The notes under the pieces are model-generated. The model worked only from the letters and a program-made list of their open reading frames with translations, ran no database searches and was not told where the DNA came from. Shown here one piece after another: positions 10,239 to 20,454 of a stretch of 64,000 nucleotides of DNA; the first letter of the stretch is position 1; each line of letters starts with the position of its first letter. This DNA is from an uncultured bacterium (lineage in GTDB: Bacteria > Nitrospirota > Thermodesulfovibrionia > Thermodesulfovibrionales > Thermodesulfovibrionaceae). The stretch lies in assembly GCA_937998865.1 (NCBI GenBank), contig CALLBR010000011.1:20684-84683 (forward strand). Reading direction: 5' to 3'. Position numbers and translations under genes: made by a program.

Positions 10239-10583
10239 ATGAAGATTACCCATTATTCTTTTGGAAAAATAATTGTTGATGAAAAAGAATATACTTCGGA
10301 TCTTATCGTATTTCCTGACAGTCTTTTACCTTCTTGGTGGAGAAAAGAAGGTCACTCCCTTTGTATGGAAGATTTAACTGAAGTGTTAAAGAGAGACATA
10401 AAATATCTGGTTGTAGGCACAGGAGCATATGGAAGAATGATAGTACCTGAGAGTCTTATGAGAGAATTGAAGTCTAAGGGCATAGAAGTCTATGTTATGG
10501 ATACCGACAAAGCAGTTACTCTATTTAATAAAATGAAGCAGGAAGATAAAAGAGTAGCTGGAGCCTTTCATCTAACATGTTAA
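10239..10583 (+). CDS. Mth938-like (DUF498) domain protein
   Basis: LVVGTGAYGRM and small alpha/beta Mth938-like pattern. Confidence 0.75.
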   Translation: MKITHYSFGKIIVDEKEYTSDLIVFPDSLLPSWWRKEGHSLCMEDLTEVLKRDIKYLVVGTGAYGRMIVPESLMRELKSKGIEVYVMDTDKAVTLFNKMKQEDKRVAGAFHLTC

Positions 10584-10596
10584 AAAGGAGAGAACT

Positions 10597-10779
10597 ATGA
10601 GCGAAGAGAGAAAACCTGATCCAACGAGGGTAGCGATTGTTAAAATGCTACCAAGAGACATTAAAGAAAAATTAACCATTGAAGAAATGAACTCTTTACT
10701 TTTTGATGAAGTTTTGCCTGATTCTTTAATGGAAAAATTAAAGGATTATTTATCAGATCTTGACAATCCAACAGAGTAA
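10597..10779 (+). CDS. small hypothetical protein (60 aa)
   Basis: AAAGGAG-type RBS (aaaaggagagaactATG), tightly spaced between neighbours. Confidence 0.65.
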   Translation: MSEERKPDPTRVAIVKMLPRDIKEKLTIEEMNSLLFDEVLPDSLMEKLKDYLSDLDNPTE

Positions 10780-10801
10780 AAACTTTTAAAAGGAGTTTTC
10801 A

Positions 10802-12571
10802 ATGCTATCTCCTGCTGGGAAATACCCAGATTGGTTAATTGCGCAAGAAGCTGAAAAGAGAATGAAATCAATATATGAGCTTGCTGAGGAAGCAGGAATA
10901 AGAAAAGAAGAACTTATTGCCTTTGGAAATTACATAGGAAAAGTTGATTATATAAAAATCTATGAAAGGCTAAAAGAAAAAAAGCAGGGTAAATATGTAG
11001 TTGTAACAGCTCTAACTCCAACTCCCTTTGGTGAGGGTAAAACAACTGCCACACTTGGAATCGTTCAAGGATTAGCAAAAAGAGGAATAAAGGTTGGTTG
11101 TGCTATAAGACAACCCTCAGCAGGTCCCCTCATGAATGTTAAAGGTACAGCTGCTGGAGGAGGACTATCCCAGTGTATTCCAAGAACGGAATTTTCATTA
11201 GGCTTTACAGGTGATATAAACGCTGTTATGAATGCTCACAATCTTGCAATGGTTGCTCTTACCTCGAGAATCCTTCATGAGTCTAATTATTCTGATGATA
11301 TTTTAAGTAAAAAAGGGCTTAAAAGGCTTGATATAGACATAAAAAACATTCAAATGGGTTGGGTCATAGATTTTTGTGCCCAAGCATTAAGAAAAATAGT
11401 TATTGGCTTGGGGACTAAAAAAGATGGCATCCCCATGGAATCCCGTTTTGATATAGCAACCTCTTCTGAGATAATGGCTATCTTAAGTTTGGTTAAGGAT
11501 GTAAGAGAATTAAGAGATAAAATAGGTAAGATTGTTGTTGCTTATTCCAAAAAAGGAATTCCTATTACCACAGAAGACTTAGAAGTGGCTGGTGCAATGA
11601 CTGCCTTAGTACTGCCTGCAATAAATCCCAATCTAATTCAAACCATTGAAGGACAACCGGTTTTGGTTCATGCTGCACCCTTTGCTAATATTGCTATAGG
11701 TCAATCATCAGTTATTGCCGATCTTATAGGAACTAAGCTTTTTGATTATCACATTACGGAAAGTGGATTCGGTGCTGACATAGGCTTTGAAAAATTTTGG
11801 AACATAAAATGTAGACATTCAGAACTCAAACCCCATTCAGCTGTTATTGTCACCACCTTGAGAGCTTTAAAATACCATGGAGCTGATGAAACTGCCCCTA
11901 AGATTATTACTGGGAATTCTATCCCAAAGGAGTATTATGAAAAAAATAATAGATGGCTTGAAAGAGGAATGGAAAATCTCCTTCATCATGTTGAAATAAT
12001 CAGAAAATCTGGAATAACTCCTGTTGTATGTATAAACAGATTCACCTATGATACTGAAGAAGAATTAATTTTAGTACAAAAATTATGCGATGAGCAAGGA
12101 ATTTTAGCTTCTGTATCAGAACACTGGAGTAAAGGTGGAGAAGGTGCCTTAGATCTGGCTGATAAAATTATAGAAGCCAGCAGTAGACAATCAAATTTTC
12201 AATATTTATATGATATGGAACTTCCTCTTTTATCGAAGATTGAACTCATCGCAAGAAGTATTTATGGTGCCGATTCAGTTGAATTTTCCTCTATTGCGCT
12301 TGAAAACATTAATAGAATTAATTCTAAAAAGGAATTCTCAGATTTCTACATTTGTATTGCCAAAACTCATCAAAGTTTATCTGATAACCCTCAATTAAGA
12401 GGTGTACCAAAAGGATGGCAACTTTGTGTAAAAGACATATTGATTTTTCATGGGGCAAAAATTATAGTTCCTGTTGCTGGTAATATTAGTTTAATGCCTG
12501 GAACTGCTTCAAATCCTAATTTCAGGAACATAGATATAGATTTGGAAACTCTTAAAGTTAAGGGCATTTAA
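10802..12571 (+). CDS. fhs: formate--tetrahydrofolate ligase
   Basis: TPTPFGEGKTTATLG P-loop, RQPSAGPLMNVKGTAAGGG, FTGDINAV, SGFGADIGFEKFWNIKCR. Confidence 0.97.
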   Translation: MLSPAGKYPDWLIAQEAEKRMKSIYELAEEAGIRKEELIAFGNYIGKVDYIKIYERLKEKKQGKYVVVTALTPTPFGEGKTTATLGIVQGLAKRGIKVGCAIRQPSAGPLMNVKGTAAGGGLSQCIPRTEFSLGFTGDINAVMNAHNLAMVALTSRILHESNYSDDILSKKGLKRLDIDIKNIQMGWVIDFCAQALRKIVIGLGTKKDGIPMESRFDIATSSEIMAILSLVKDVRELRDKIGKIVVAYSKKGIPITTEDLEVAGAMTALVLPAINPNLIQTIEGQPVLVHAAPFANIAIGQSSVIADLIGTKLFDYHITESGFGADIGFEKFWNIKCRHSELKPHSAVIVTTLRALKYHGADETAPKIITGNSIPKEYYEKNNRWLERGMENLLHHVEIIRKSGITPVVCINRFTYDTEEELILVQKLCDEQGILASVSEHWSKGGEGALDLADKIIEASSRQSNFQYLYDMELPLLSKIELIARSIYGADSVEFSSIALENINRINSKKEFSDFYICIAKTHQSLSDNPQLRGVPKGWQLCVKDILIFHGAKIIVPVAGNISLMPGTASNPNFRNIDIDLETLKVKGI

Positions 12572-12578
12572 AAATATA

Positions 12579-12608
12579 TTGACAAAGTCATATTTTTTTT
12601 CATATTTT
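12579..12608 (+). promoter_or_regulatory. candidate sigma-70 promoter upstream of MCP
   Basis: TTGACA, 18-nt spacer, TATTTT; ATG about 30 bp downstream. Confidence 0.4.
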
Positions 12609-12640
12609 ATTAAACCAATAGCCTGAAAGAGGAGGAGAAT

Positions 12641-14068
12641 ATGCCTAAAAGAATAGAATCAGAGAAAAAAATTCTTTCTATATCTCTCTACAGAAAGTTT
12701 TTAATTGTTTTTAATGCCTCTGTAATATTGTCAACCCTAATTCTTTTAGCGGGGTTAATCTTGACAGGATACAATATTTATGGTGAAGAATTTATAACAA
12801 AAAGAATAGGAATTCTAAACACTTTAATTAAATTCGCTCCTACCATAATAATTTTTGCATTAGCTTTAATCGGAATCTCGACAGCAAATGTTCTTTGGTT
12901 TAGAAAACAAATTATATTGCCTATATCAATAATTCAAGAAGTTTTAGAGTCAATCAAAGAAGGTGACTTTGACAAAAGAATTAAATTAAAAACTGGTGAT
13001 GAATTTCAAAAAATAGCTCAAGCCTTTAATGAAATGATGGATAAACTTTCAAAACTCATTCAAACGGAAGAAGAAAAAAGAGAAATGCAAAAAAACATAA
13101 TAAACTTCTTACAAATCATGACAGCTGCATCGGAAGGTGACCTTACAAAAAGAGCAGAAGTAACCCCTGATGTCTTTGGTTCTTTAGCTGATGCATTTAA
13201 TCTTATGGCAGATGGACTCAGTCAGTTAGTAGAGGAAGTTCAGTCCTCTGCCGGTGAAGTAGGACAAAAAACATTAATCATAAATGAAATTATAAATAAA
13301 TTGAAAGAGGGTGCTCAAATACAAAGAAAGGAAATAGATAAAATAGCGACTTTGATTGCTGAATCATCAGAAATTGCCACATCTACTTCTGAAAAAACTA
13401 TGATTGCCACAGATGTTTCTAATGATGCTTTAAATGCTATAAACAAAGGTAATGAGATAATTACTGACACGATGAGCAGCATACAGCTTATAAGAGCAGC
13501 CGTTCAAGTTATAAACAGAAGAATGAAACTACTATCTGAAAAACTCATGGAAATTGGTACCATATCAACTATCATAAGTGAAATTGCTAATAGAACAAAT
13601 TTACTTGCTTTAAACGCCTCCTTAGAGGCTGCAAGAGCCGGAGAAGAGGGAAAAGGATTTATTGTCATTGCTGAAGAAATAAGAACATTGGCAGACAAAA
13701 CAGCTAAATCATCGAAGAATATATCTGAAATCATCTCATCTATCCAGGAAGAAGCAAGTTTAGTAACAAAACATCTTGAGGAAGAGACTAATTATGTTGA
13801 AGAGGGAACAAGGATGGTTAATGAAACTACCTCTGTATTCGAAAAAATAAACACAGTAATTAGAAAAATAGGGGATATAATCACAGAGATCAATGAATTT
13901 GCTAAAAAACAAAAAGAAATAACCTTAGGAGAGGTTGAATCTATAAATGAAGTTAAAGAAGTTACTGAAAATGTAATGAAAATCACAGAAGAACTTACCG
14001 ATGTCTCTAAAACACTATCTAAAACTTCGGAAGAACTTGTGGAGATAACTGGAAGATTTAAGGTCTAG
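12641..14068 (+). CDS. methyl-accepting chemotaxis protein, PilJ-like, without a large ligand-binding domain
   Basis: Two TMs separated by a short loop, tandem HAMP regions, signalling hairpin tip [22 protein letters not shown]. Confidence 0.92.
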   Translation: MPKRIESEKKILSISLYRKFLIVFNASVILSTLILLAGLILTGYNIYGEEFITKRIGILNTLIKFAPTIIIFALALIGISTANVLWFRKQIILPISIIQEVLESIKEGDFDKRIKLKTGDEFQKIAQAFNEMMDKLSKLIQTEEEKREMQKNIINFLQIMTAASEGDLTKRAEVTPDVFGSLADAFNLMADGLSQLVEEVQSSAGEVGQKTLIINEIINKLKEGAQIQRKEIDKIATLIAESSEIATSTSEKTMIATDVSNDALNAINKGNEIITDTMSSIQLIRAAVQVINRRMKLLSEKLMEIGTISTIISEIANRTNLLALNASLEAARAGEEGKGFIVIAEEIRTLADKTAKSSKNISEIISSIQEEASLVTKHLEEETNYVEEGTRMVNETTSVFEKINTVIRKIGDIITEINEFAKKQKEITLGEVESINEVKEVTENVMKITEELTDVSKTLSKTSEELVEITGRFKV

Positions 14069-16305
14069 AAGATTAGATTTTCTATAATATTAAATCTCTC
14101 TAATAATTCCGTTATTGTTTTTTCATCAAAAGGTTTAACTAAAAAACCATCAGCACCTAAGTCTATAGCCTTTTCTTGATGCTTTTTAGTCCCTCGAGAT
14201 GTTAAAACAACAATGGGCAAATCATTAAATCTCTCATCTTTTCTTATTCGACTAATAAACTCGTATCCATGCATAACTGGCATTTCAAGATCTGTAATTA
14301 TCAAATCTACATTTTTCTCCTCGAGAATACTTAATGCTTCTAAACCATCTTTAGCTGTATAGACTTTTAAATTTTTTGCCTCCAATAATGCTTGTAAGGA
14401 CTTCCTAACGCTTATTGAATCGTCTACTATAAGAACTCTACCACTATATACAACATTTTCACGATAAAGATGAAGGGGAAGATTAAAGCTAAAATCTTCT
14501 TCAAATATTTTTACAGGATCAATAACAAAACGAGGATTACCCTTTGATGATATAACGTAACCTAAATACTGGTTTAACCCTTCTAAAAATTTTCCAAGAG
14601 AATATATAGTGGCTTCTTCCTGTCCTAAAATATCATCTACTAATAAAGCCTTACGAATACCTGAAAAATTAAAAACTATAATATATCCCTTCTCTAAGGG
14701 TTTACCATTAGAAGAGAGATATATTTCAGAAAAAATCTTCACTGGAATCACTCTACTTTTATGATTTATTACTCTTTCATCTTTTACATTGGGGAAATCA
14801 TCAATAGTTAAAATCTCTTCTATATAGTTTATTGGAACGGCAAATTCTAAACTGGAAGACATAAAAATTAAAAGATTTGTAATACTGAGAGATTGTGGTA
14901 TTTTTATTATAAATGTGGTATTCTTATGGATTTCTGAATATACTTCTATTGTACCTTTGAGCTTGGCAATAACTGTTTTAACAATATCAAGCCCCATACC
15001 TCTTCCACTTTGAAAGTCTACATCTTCTGAAGTAGAAAATCCTGGTACAAATATATAGGACAAAATTTCGTCCTTTGACATTTGAATAGCTTGCTGGGGA
15101 TTTAATAAACCCTTTTCTATGGCTCTTTGTTTAACCTTTTCAGTGTCTATACCTCTTCCATCGTCGGCAATTGATATTACTACATATTTACCTTCTTTTT
15201 TTGCATTTAGTTTTATGTTACCTTTTTGGGGTTTTCCAAGTGCTAATCTTTCCTGTGGTGTCTCTATTCCGTGATCTATAGCATTTCTTAAAACATGGAT
15301 CAAAGGTTCGTGTAATAAATCTAAAACAGGTTTATCAATTTTTATATCACCACCTTTTATTTCAATACTTATATCTTTACCTAAAGTATTTGCAATATCT
15401 TTTATTGCTTCAGAAATCTTACTAAGTAGCCTACCTATTGGTAACATTCTCAAAGAAAGTAAATTATCTTTAAGATTTGTTATTTCCTTGTTTAAAGTCT
15501 TAAAATTAGAGGAAAGATTCTCAGAAAATGAAATTAATTCACTTAAACCTTCGTTTATATCGTTTGTTATTTCACTTATCTTTCTTGTAAATATGTGATA
15601 TTCATCGTATCTGTCGAATTCTAAATCACTAAAATCAGTAAAAAACGTATCTAAAACTCTAGATTTATCACTTATTGGTGTAAGCCAATATCTCTCTGAA
15701 AAAGATACTATCTCGTTAAATAGTTTTTTGCCACCTTGCAAAATTACTTCTACCAAATTTGTTAGTTCCTTTTCTCTGTCAATTAATATATTTTTTTGAA
15801 CTATTATCTCTGATAAGATACCAAGAATACTATCAATTAAATTAAGATCCACTCTCACAGAGTTGATTGTAGGTAAAGGAGAATAAGTCTCTGAAACTTC
15901 TTCTACCTTTGTAATTGTCTTTTTGTTTACTATCTCATCAATCAATGCAATAAGTTTTTCATCTATTTCTGACTTTTCTTCATTATATTGAACGATTTCA
16001 TTTATAAGGCTAATAATTATATTAACAACTTTTCTTATAATGTTAAGTAGTGACAGATCATCAGGAATTTCCTTTTTTATTAAAGCTTCGAAGAGGTCTT
16101 CTAATTTATGGGCTAAACTTGCTATTTTGTTGAATTTAACTATAGAGGCAGAACCTTTAAGAGTATGAGTTGTCCTGTATAAAACTTCTAATGTTTCGTA
16201 ATTAAAACCTTTGTTTTCTAATTCTTCAATTCCTTCAATTAAGGTATTTACATAATCTTCAGACTCTAAAAGGAAATACTTTATAAGTTCAGCTTGTTCT
16301 ATCAT
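14065..16305 (-). CDS. cheA: hybrid chemotaxis histidine kinase CheA (Hpt, dimerisation/HATPase, CheW-like, REC)
   Basis: [12 protein letters not shown] Hpt; [22 protein letters not shown] HATPase; C-terminal receiver with [13 protein letters not shown]. Confidence 0.95.
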   Translation of the reverse strand: MIEQAELIKYFLLESEDYVNTLIEGIEELENKGFNYETLEVLYRTTHTLKGSASIVKFNKIASLAHKLEDLFEALIKKEIPDDLSLLNIIRKVVNIIISLINEIVQYNEEKSEIDEKLIALIDEIVNKKTITKVEEVSETYSPLPTINSVRVDLNLIDSILGILSEIIVQKNILIDREKELTNLVEVILQGGKKLFNEIVSFSERYWLTPISDKSRVLDTFFTDFSDLEFDRYDEYHIFTRKISEITNDINEGLSELISFSENLSSNFKTLNKEITNLKDNLLSLRMLPIGRLLSKISEAIKDIANTLGKDISIEIKGGDIKIDKPVLDLLHEPLIHVLRNAIDHGIETPQERLALGKPQKGNIKLNAKKEGKYVVISIADDGRGIDTEKVKQRAIEKGLLNPQQAIQMSKDEILSYIFVPGFSTSEDVDFQSGRGMGLDIVKTVIAKLKGTIEVYSEIHKNTTFIIKIPQSLSITNLLIFMSSSLEFAVPINYIEEILTIDDFPNVKDERVINHKSRVIPVKIFSEIYLSSNGKPLEKGYIIVFNFSGIRKALLVDDILGQEEATIYSLGKFLEGLNQYLGYVISSKGNPRFVIDPVKIFEEDFSFNLPLHLYRENVVYSGRVLIVDDSISVRKSLQALLEAKNLKVYTAKDGLEALSILEEKNVDLIITDLEMPVMHGYEFISRIRKDERFNDLPIVVLTSRGTKKHQEKAIDLGADGFLVKPFDEKTITELLERFNIIENLIF

Positions 16306-16307
16306 CC

Positions 16308-16718
16308 TTAGAGTATGTTTTCATTATTTTTATTGGAGGAGGGTTGTTTTACCTTTAATTCTTCATAAAGTTTTTTAGGATCGAGATAATCCTCTACAAC
16401 AATCTCTTTATCAAAACTTACAAAAAAGGGAGTTATATCTGACAATATGCCTATTTTATCACCCTCTACCTCTAAGACTAAAAGCTTATTTTCTGAATAG
16501 TTAATTCTCTCAATATTGTATACCTTGGCAAGATCGATAGCAGGAACAATTTTCCCTCTTACAGGCAATGCTCCTACTATGTAATCTGGAGAACCGGGAA
16601 TTGGAAATATTTTTGTTATATCTAATATCTGCACTACAGATTCCTTAGGTATAAGAAATTCTCTTTCTCCAACTCCAAAAACACAAAAGTGTCTCTCTTG
16701 TCTTATTTCTTCATCCAT
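16308..16718 (-). CDS. cheW: chemotaxis coupling protein CheW
   Basis: PIPGSPDYIVGALPVRGKIVPAIDLAKVY motif. Confidence 0.9.
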   Translation of the reverse strand: MDEEIRQERHFCVFGVGEREFLIPKESVVQILDITKIFPIPGSPDYIVGALPVRGKIVPAIDLAKVYNIERINYSENKLLVLEVEGDKIGILSDITPFFVSFDKEIVVEDYLDPKKLYEELKVKQPSSNKNNENIL

Positions 16719-17068
16719 TTTTTAATCACCGCTAAAAGATCAATGGGTTCAAAGGGTTTAGTTATATATTCGTCAGCGCCTTGCATTTTACCCCAATACT
16801 TATCTGCTTCCTCCTTTTTAGAAGTAACAAGAACAACTGGTATATGCTTTGTTTTATCATTTTTTTTTATCTCTCTACAAAGCTGGAAACCATTTTTTTT
16901 AGGCATTACAACATCAAGAAGTATTAAATCAAAATTCTCTGAATTAATTAAAGCCTCTGCTTCTTCTCCATCTTTAGCAAAAAAAAGTTCATATCCCTTG
17001 CCTTCTAAAATAGCTTCAATATATTTAGAATCTGTGATAGAATCTTCAGCAATCAGTATTTTTGCCAT
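16703..17068 (-). CDS. CheY/PilH-like response regulator
   Basis: Stand-alone receiver: AEDSITDSKYIEAIL, LILLDVVMPKKNG, LVTSKK, KPF. Confidence 0.92.
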   Translation of the reverse strand: MAKILIAEDSITDSKYIEAILEGKGYELFFAKDGEEAEALINSENFDLILLDVVMPKKNGFQLCREIKKNDKTKHIPVVLVTSKKEEADKYWGKMQGADEYITKPFEPIDLLAVIKKWMKK

Positions 17069-17144
17069 TTAATACTCCCCATATCATGAAGCAATAACTT
17101 TAAGTGTATTATAGTTTTTAAACTTTTATTAAGTCAATACTGAC

Positions 17145-18449
17145 CTAATCAAATTCCTTTATAAGTTCATTAATATCATAACGAGGCAGAGTATCCAAAT
17201 AGGTTTCTGACTTAACCCTATCTTCAAGAATAAAATTATCAATTTTAGTTTTCATGAGTAAGTTAAGACTTTGAATTGTAAATTTTTTTATCTCTTCGGA
17301 AGTAAAATCTTTCAAAAATTTGTTACCTAATTCTAATTTCAGCGAGCTTGCTATACCATAAACAATTTCACCTTCAATAAATAGAAATTCAAAAATTAGG
17401 TCATTACTAAATAAATTAAAAAATCCTGTTAATTTTGAATTAACTATGAATTCTAAAAGCACCTTTCCATCAAACTTAAAAGATTTGCCTTTTAAAATTA
17501 TTCTATCTTCAGGTATTATACCAAATTTTTTAAAAGCTCCCTCTAGAGCCATTGAGAGTGAATTATTTATCTTACTGTAAAAATCTTGAAGCTTATCTTC
17601 TATTATTTTCTCTATAGCCTCTAATTTTATTTCTGATAACTCTTCCTTCAATAGATATGGCTCCTGTACATGAAGTTCTTCCAAGGGAAACTTTACTTCC
17701 TCTTCCTTACTGGCAGAAAGAATTTCTTCAGGAATACTCATGATTTCATCTTTTTTCTCTTCTAATAAGGGTTCGTGAGGAATTTCAATTTCTTCTTCCC
17801 TCTCAGGAACTGATATTTCTTCTTGTTCCTTAGAGAATTCTTCTGGTTTTATCTCAGCAATCTCCTCAATTTCTTCTAGAGGCGGAAACTCAATAGGTTC
17901 TTCCTCACTTATTTGTGGTGGAGTCTCTTCGGAGGTAAATTTAATTATTTCTTGTGCCTCTTCTGGTAAAACTATCTCTTCCTCCGGAGTTAATTTCATT
18001 TCCTCTTCTACTATTTCTGGAATTTGCTCTTCAATAAAAGATTCCCTTGTAAACTCTTCTACCTTTTCTTCTGGCTTAACTTTTCCAAGTATAGATTCAA
18101 TTTTCTCAATAAGATCTTCAGATTTAAAGGGTTTTGTAAAATAATCCATAACTCCATATTTTTCAATAAAGGCTTGTCCTACAGCTTCTCCTTTTCCTGT
18201 TATTAAAATGATAGGGATATCTTTCAATTTTTCATTCTCTTTTAGCATTAAACAAAATTGAGAGCCAGTCATCTTAGGCATTATAAAATCCACCAATATT
18301 AAATCAGGCAATTCTTTCTCTGCGATTTTTAACCCATCTTCTCCATTGTCCGCAGTAAAAACCTCATAACCTGATTCTTGTAAGGAAACTTCTGCCAGTT
18401 TTCTTACAAGAGGGCTGTCATCAACTACTAAAATTTTACCTTTTGACAT
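17145..18449 (-). CDS. response regulator with acidic linker and C-terminal DUF4388/PATAN-like domain
   Basis: N-terminal REC (DDSPLVRKL, LILVDFIMPKMTG); Glu/Pro-rich linker; C-terminal LTGFFNLFSNDLIFEFLFIEGEIVYG. Confidence 0.8.
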   Translation of the reverse strand: MSKGKILVVDDSPLVRKLAEVSLQESGYEVFTADNGEDGLKIAEKELPDLILVDFIMPKMTGSQFCLMLKENEKLKDIPIILITGKGEAVGQAFIEKYGVMDYFTKPFKSEDLIEKIESILGKVKPEEKVEEFTRESFIEEQIPEIVEEEMKLTPEEEIVLPEEAQEIIKFTSEETPPQISEEEPIEFPPLEEIEEIAEIKPEEFSKEQEEISVPEREEEIEIPHEPLLEEKKDEIMSIPEEILSASKEEEVKFPLEELHVQEPYLLKEELSEIKLEAIEKIIEDKLQDFYSKINNSLSMALEGAFKKFGIIPEDRIILKGKSFKFDGKVLLEFIVNSKLTGFFNLFSNDLIFEFLFIEGEIVYGIASSLKLELGNKFLKDFTSEEIKKFTIQSLNLLMKTKIDNFILEDRVKSETYLDTLPRYDINELIKEFD

Positions 18450-18458
18450 ATTTTGCTC

Positions 18459-19286
18459 CTATTCAAGCAATTTTTTCATGGTAATTCTCATTCTTTCAAT
18501 GGATTTAGCAAGTATGGCTATTTCACCTCTTGCATTTTTAATATTTACCTTTTCTCCAATGTTTCCCATAGAAATATTGTCCGCAACTTTGGTGAGGGCT
18601 AGGATTGGATCAATAACATATTTATGCATTCCATAACCTATGAGTAAAGATATTAAAATAAGAATTACTACATATGCTAAAATATTAACTCCAAGAATTT
18701 TTATTATTGCTAAATTGGAAAGAATTCTCTCTTTCGTAATATATATATAGCCTAAATTTTTACCTGTCTGGGTTTGAATAGGCACATAAATAACATAATA
18801 ATCACCCTCATTTATTGAGGTTTCATATAAATAATATTTATCTTTTGCTTGATTAATTTTAGTGATAGATTTTTCCGATATAAATTGTTTCGGATCCTTA
18901 CCCGTATAATAAATTGAAACCCATTGTCCGAAGGTATTCTTCGATAAATTTTCAGAAATACTGGCAGGTAATATTTCTTTATTAGTTATAAATCCTACAT
19001 CAGAATTAATTGCCTTTTTAAGTTTATTTAGAAATTTTTCTAAATCTGAAAAACGCTCAAAAAAATTGTAAATCTCGTTAGTATTAGTAAATTCTTGAGA
19101 TAAAGGTGAAATATCCCATAATACATTTGTAGTATTTATAGCAAATTGAACCTCTCTGATTTCCTGTTCCTTCATGACATTTACTTGTGAAAAATAATTA
19201 AAGATAACTAATACACTCATTCCAACTATCAAAGTTGCAAGTAGAGGTAAAGCGATGCCTGCTCTTAAGCCTAATTGTATCTTCAT
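18459..19286 (-). CDS. membrane sensor protein with extracytoplasmic domain and HAMP but no output domain
   Basis: Two TMs flanking ~160 aa; C-terminal YVIDPILALTKVADNISMGNIGEKVNIKNARGEIAILAKSIERM (HAMP), ends there. Confidence 0.8.
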   Translation of the reverse strand: MKIQLGLRAGIALPLLATLIVGMSVLVIFNYFSQVNVMKEQEIREVQFAINTTNVLWDISPLSQEFTNTNEIYNFFERFSDLEKFLNKLKKAINSDVGFITNKEILPASISENLSKNTFGQWVSIYYTGKDPKQFISEKSITKINQAKDKYYLYETSINEGDYYVIYVPIQTQTGKNLGYIYITKERILSNLAIIKILGVNILAYVVILILISLLIGYGMHKYVIDPILALTKVADNISMGNIGEKVNIKNARGEIAILAKSIERMRITMKKLLE

Positions 19287-19840
19287 TTATAAACCTCCTG
19301 AATGTATTGTTCTAATTCTTTTTGAAACTCCTTTTTACCCTCAGGATCTTCAATTTCCTCTACAAGCAATCCTATTAATTTAATCAAATCTTCTTTTGTA
19401 TTATGTATAGTAGCATTCCATTTTTCTTTAATGACTCTGTCAATAACCTTATTGCCTATCGGTCCTATTTGTTTTATTAGAGCCAAGGTTATTTTTTCTT
19501 TTATCTTTTTGAATTCTAATGGAGAAAAATTTGATTGTTCTAAAGAAAGATATAAATTTAATTTTTTAACTTCTTCTATGATTTCTTTAGTATTGGGAAG
19601 CCCTTTATTTTCAATATCAATTGTTACATCGGGAATAAAATTAATCATTTTTATCTCTTTTTCAAATAATTCCCTTAAGCTATCCATACCCTTTTTTATT
19701 TTATATGAAATGTGATATATTTCGCCTTCTTTAAAATAAAATTTAAATAAATTTTTTTCAAAAGCCAAAATTATGTTAAGAATACCTGTTTTCTTATCTA
19801 TGTGTAATTGTTCCAAATAATTCTCTAAGGAAGATCTCAT
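19283..19840 (-). CDS. hypothetical protein, DUF4388-like effector of the chemosensory cluster
   Basis: KTGILNIILAFEKNLFKFYFKEGEIYHISY N-terminal pattern; overlaps 18459-19286. Confidence 0.6.
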   Translation of the reverse strand: MRSSLENYLEQLHIDKKTGILNIILAFEKNLFKFYFKEGEIYHISYKIKKGMDSLRELFEKEIKMINFIPDVTIDIENKGLPNTKEIIEEVKKLNLYLSLEQSNFSPLEFKKIKEKITLALIKQIGPIGNKVIDRVIKEKWNATIHNTKEDLIKLIGLLVEEIEDPEGKKEFQKELEQYIQEVYK

Positions 19841-20454
19841 TTTTTCTTTAGTTTATCGAATACTTTGGTAAACTTTTCTATATTGCCCTCTACATCACCT
19901 GATAAAATCCCCGAAGAAAGAGCAATATGGGTACAACCACATTCTATTATCTTTTCAATATTTTCCAAATTAATGCCTCCTATAGCAAATACCGGTATTT
20001 GGATTTTTTTTTGTATCAAAGATAACATATCGCAACCTCTGGGTTCAAGAGCATCTTTTTTTGTTAAAGTTCTGAATATGGGACCAAATCCTATATAGTG
20101 AGCCCCTTTTTTTTGAGCTTTTAATGCCTCCTGTAAATTATGAGTTGAAATTCCAATTATTCCAGAAAAAATTTTTTTTGCCGCCTCCAAAGGTAAATCA
20201 TCCTGCCCTAAATGAACTCCATCAGCTTGACAGGCTATTGCAATATCTAAGTAATCATTTATTGTAAGAAGAGCATTATATTGAAAGGTTAAATCTCTTA
20301 ATTTTAAGGCAAAGTAAAAAATTTCTTTTCTCGACAATTCTTTCTCCCGAAATTGGATCCATTTTATTCCTGCTTTTAAGGCTATCTCTACTTTACTGAA
20401 AATTTCATTGGAAGAAACTATGAGGCAAATGGAGGGAAGTCTATTGGGTGTCAT
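19837..20454 (-). CDS. thiE: thiamine phosphate synthase
   Basis: IQFREKELSRKE, INDYLDIAIACQADGVHLGQDDLP, IGISTHNL, IGFGPIF. Confidence 0.93.
   Translation of the reverse strand: MTPNRLPSICLIVSSNEIFSKVEIALKAGIKWIQFREKELSRKEIFYFALKLRDLTFQYNALLTINDYLDIAIACQADGVHLGQDDLPLEAAKKIFSGIIGISTHNLQEALKAQKKGAHYIGFGPIFRTLTKKDALEPRGCDMLSLIQKKIQIPVFAIGGINLENIEKIIECGCTHIALSSGILSGDVEGNIEKFTKVFDKLKKK

Noticed and set aside
10011-10253. 80-aa ORF on minus strand
   Set aside because: Covers the antisense of tRNA-Sec; spurious.
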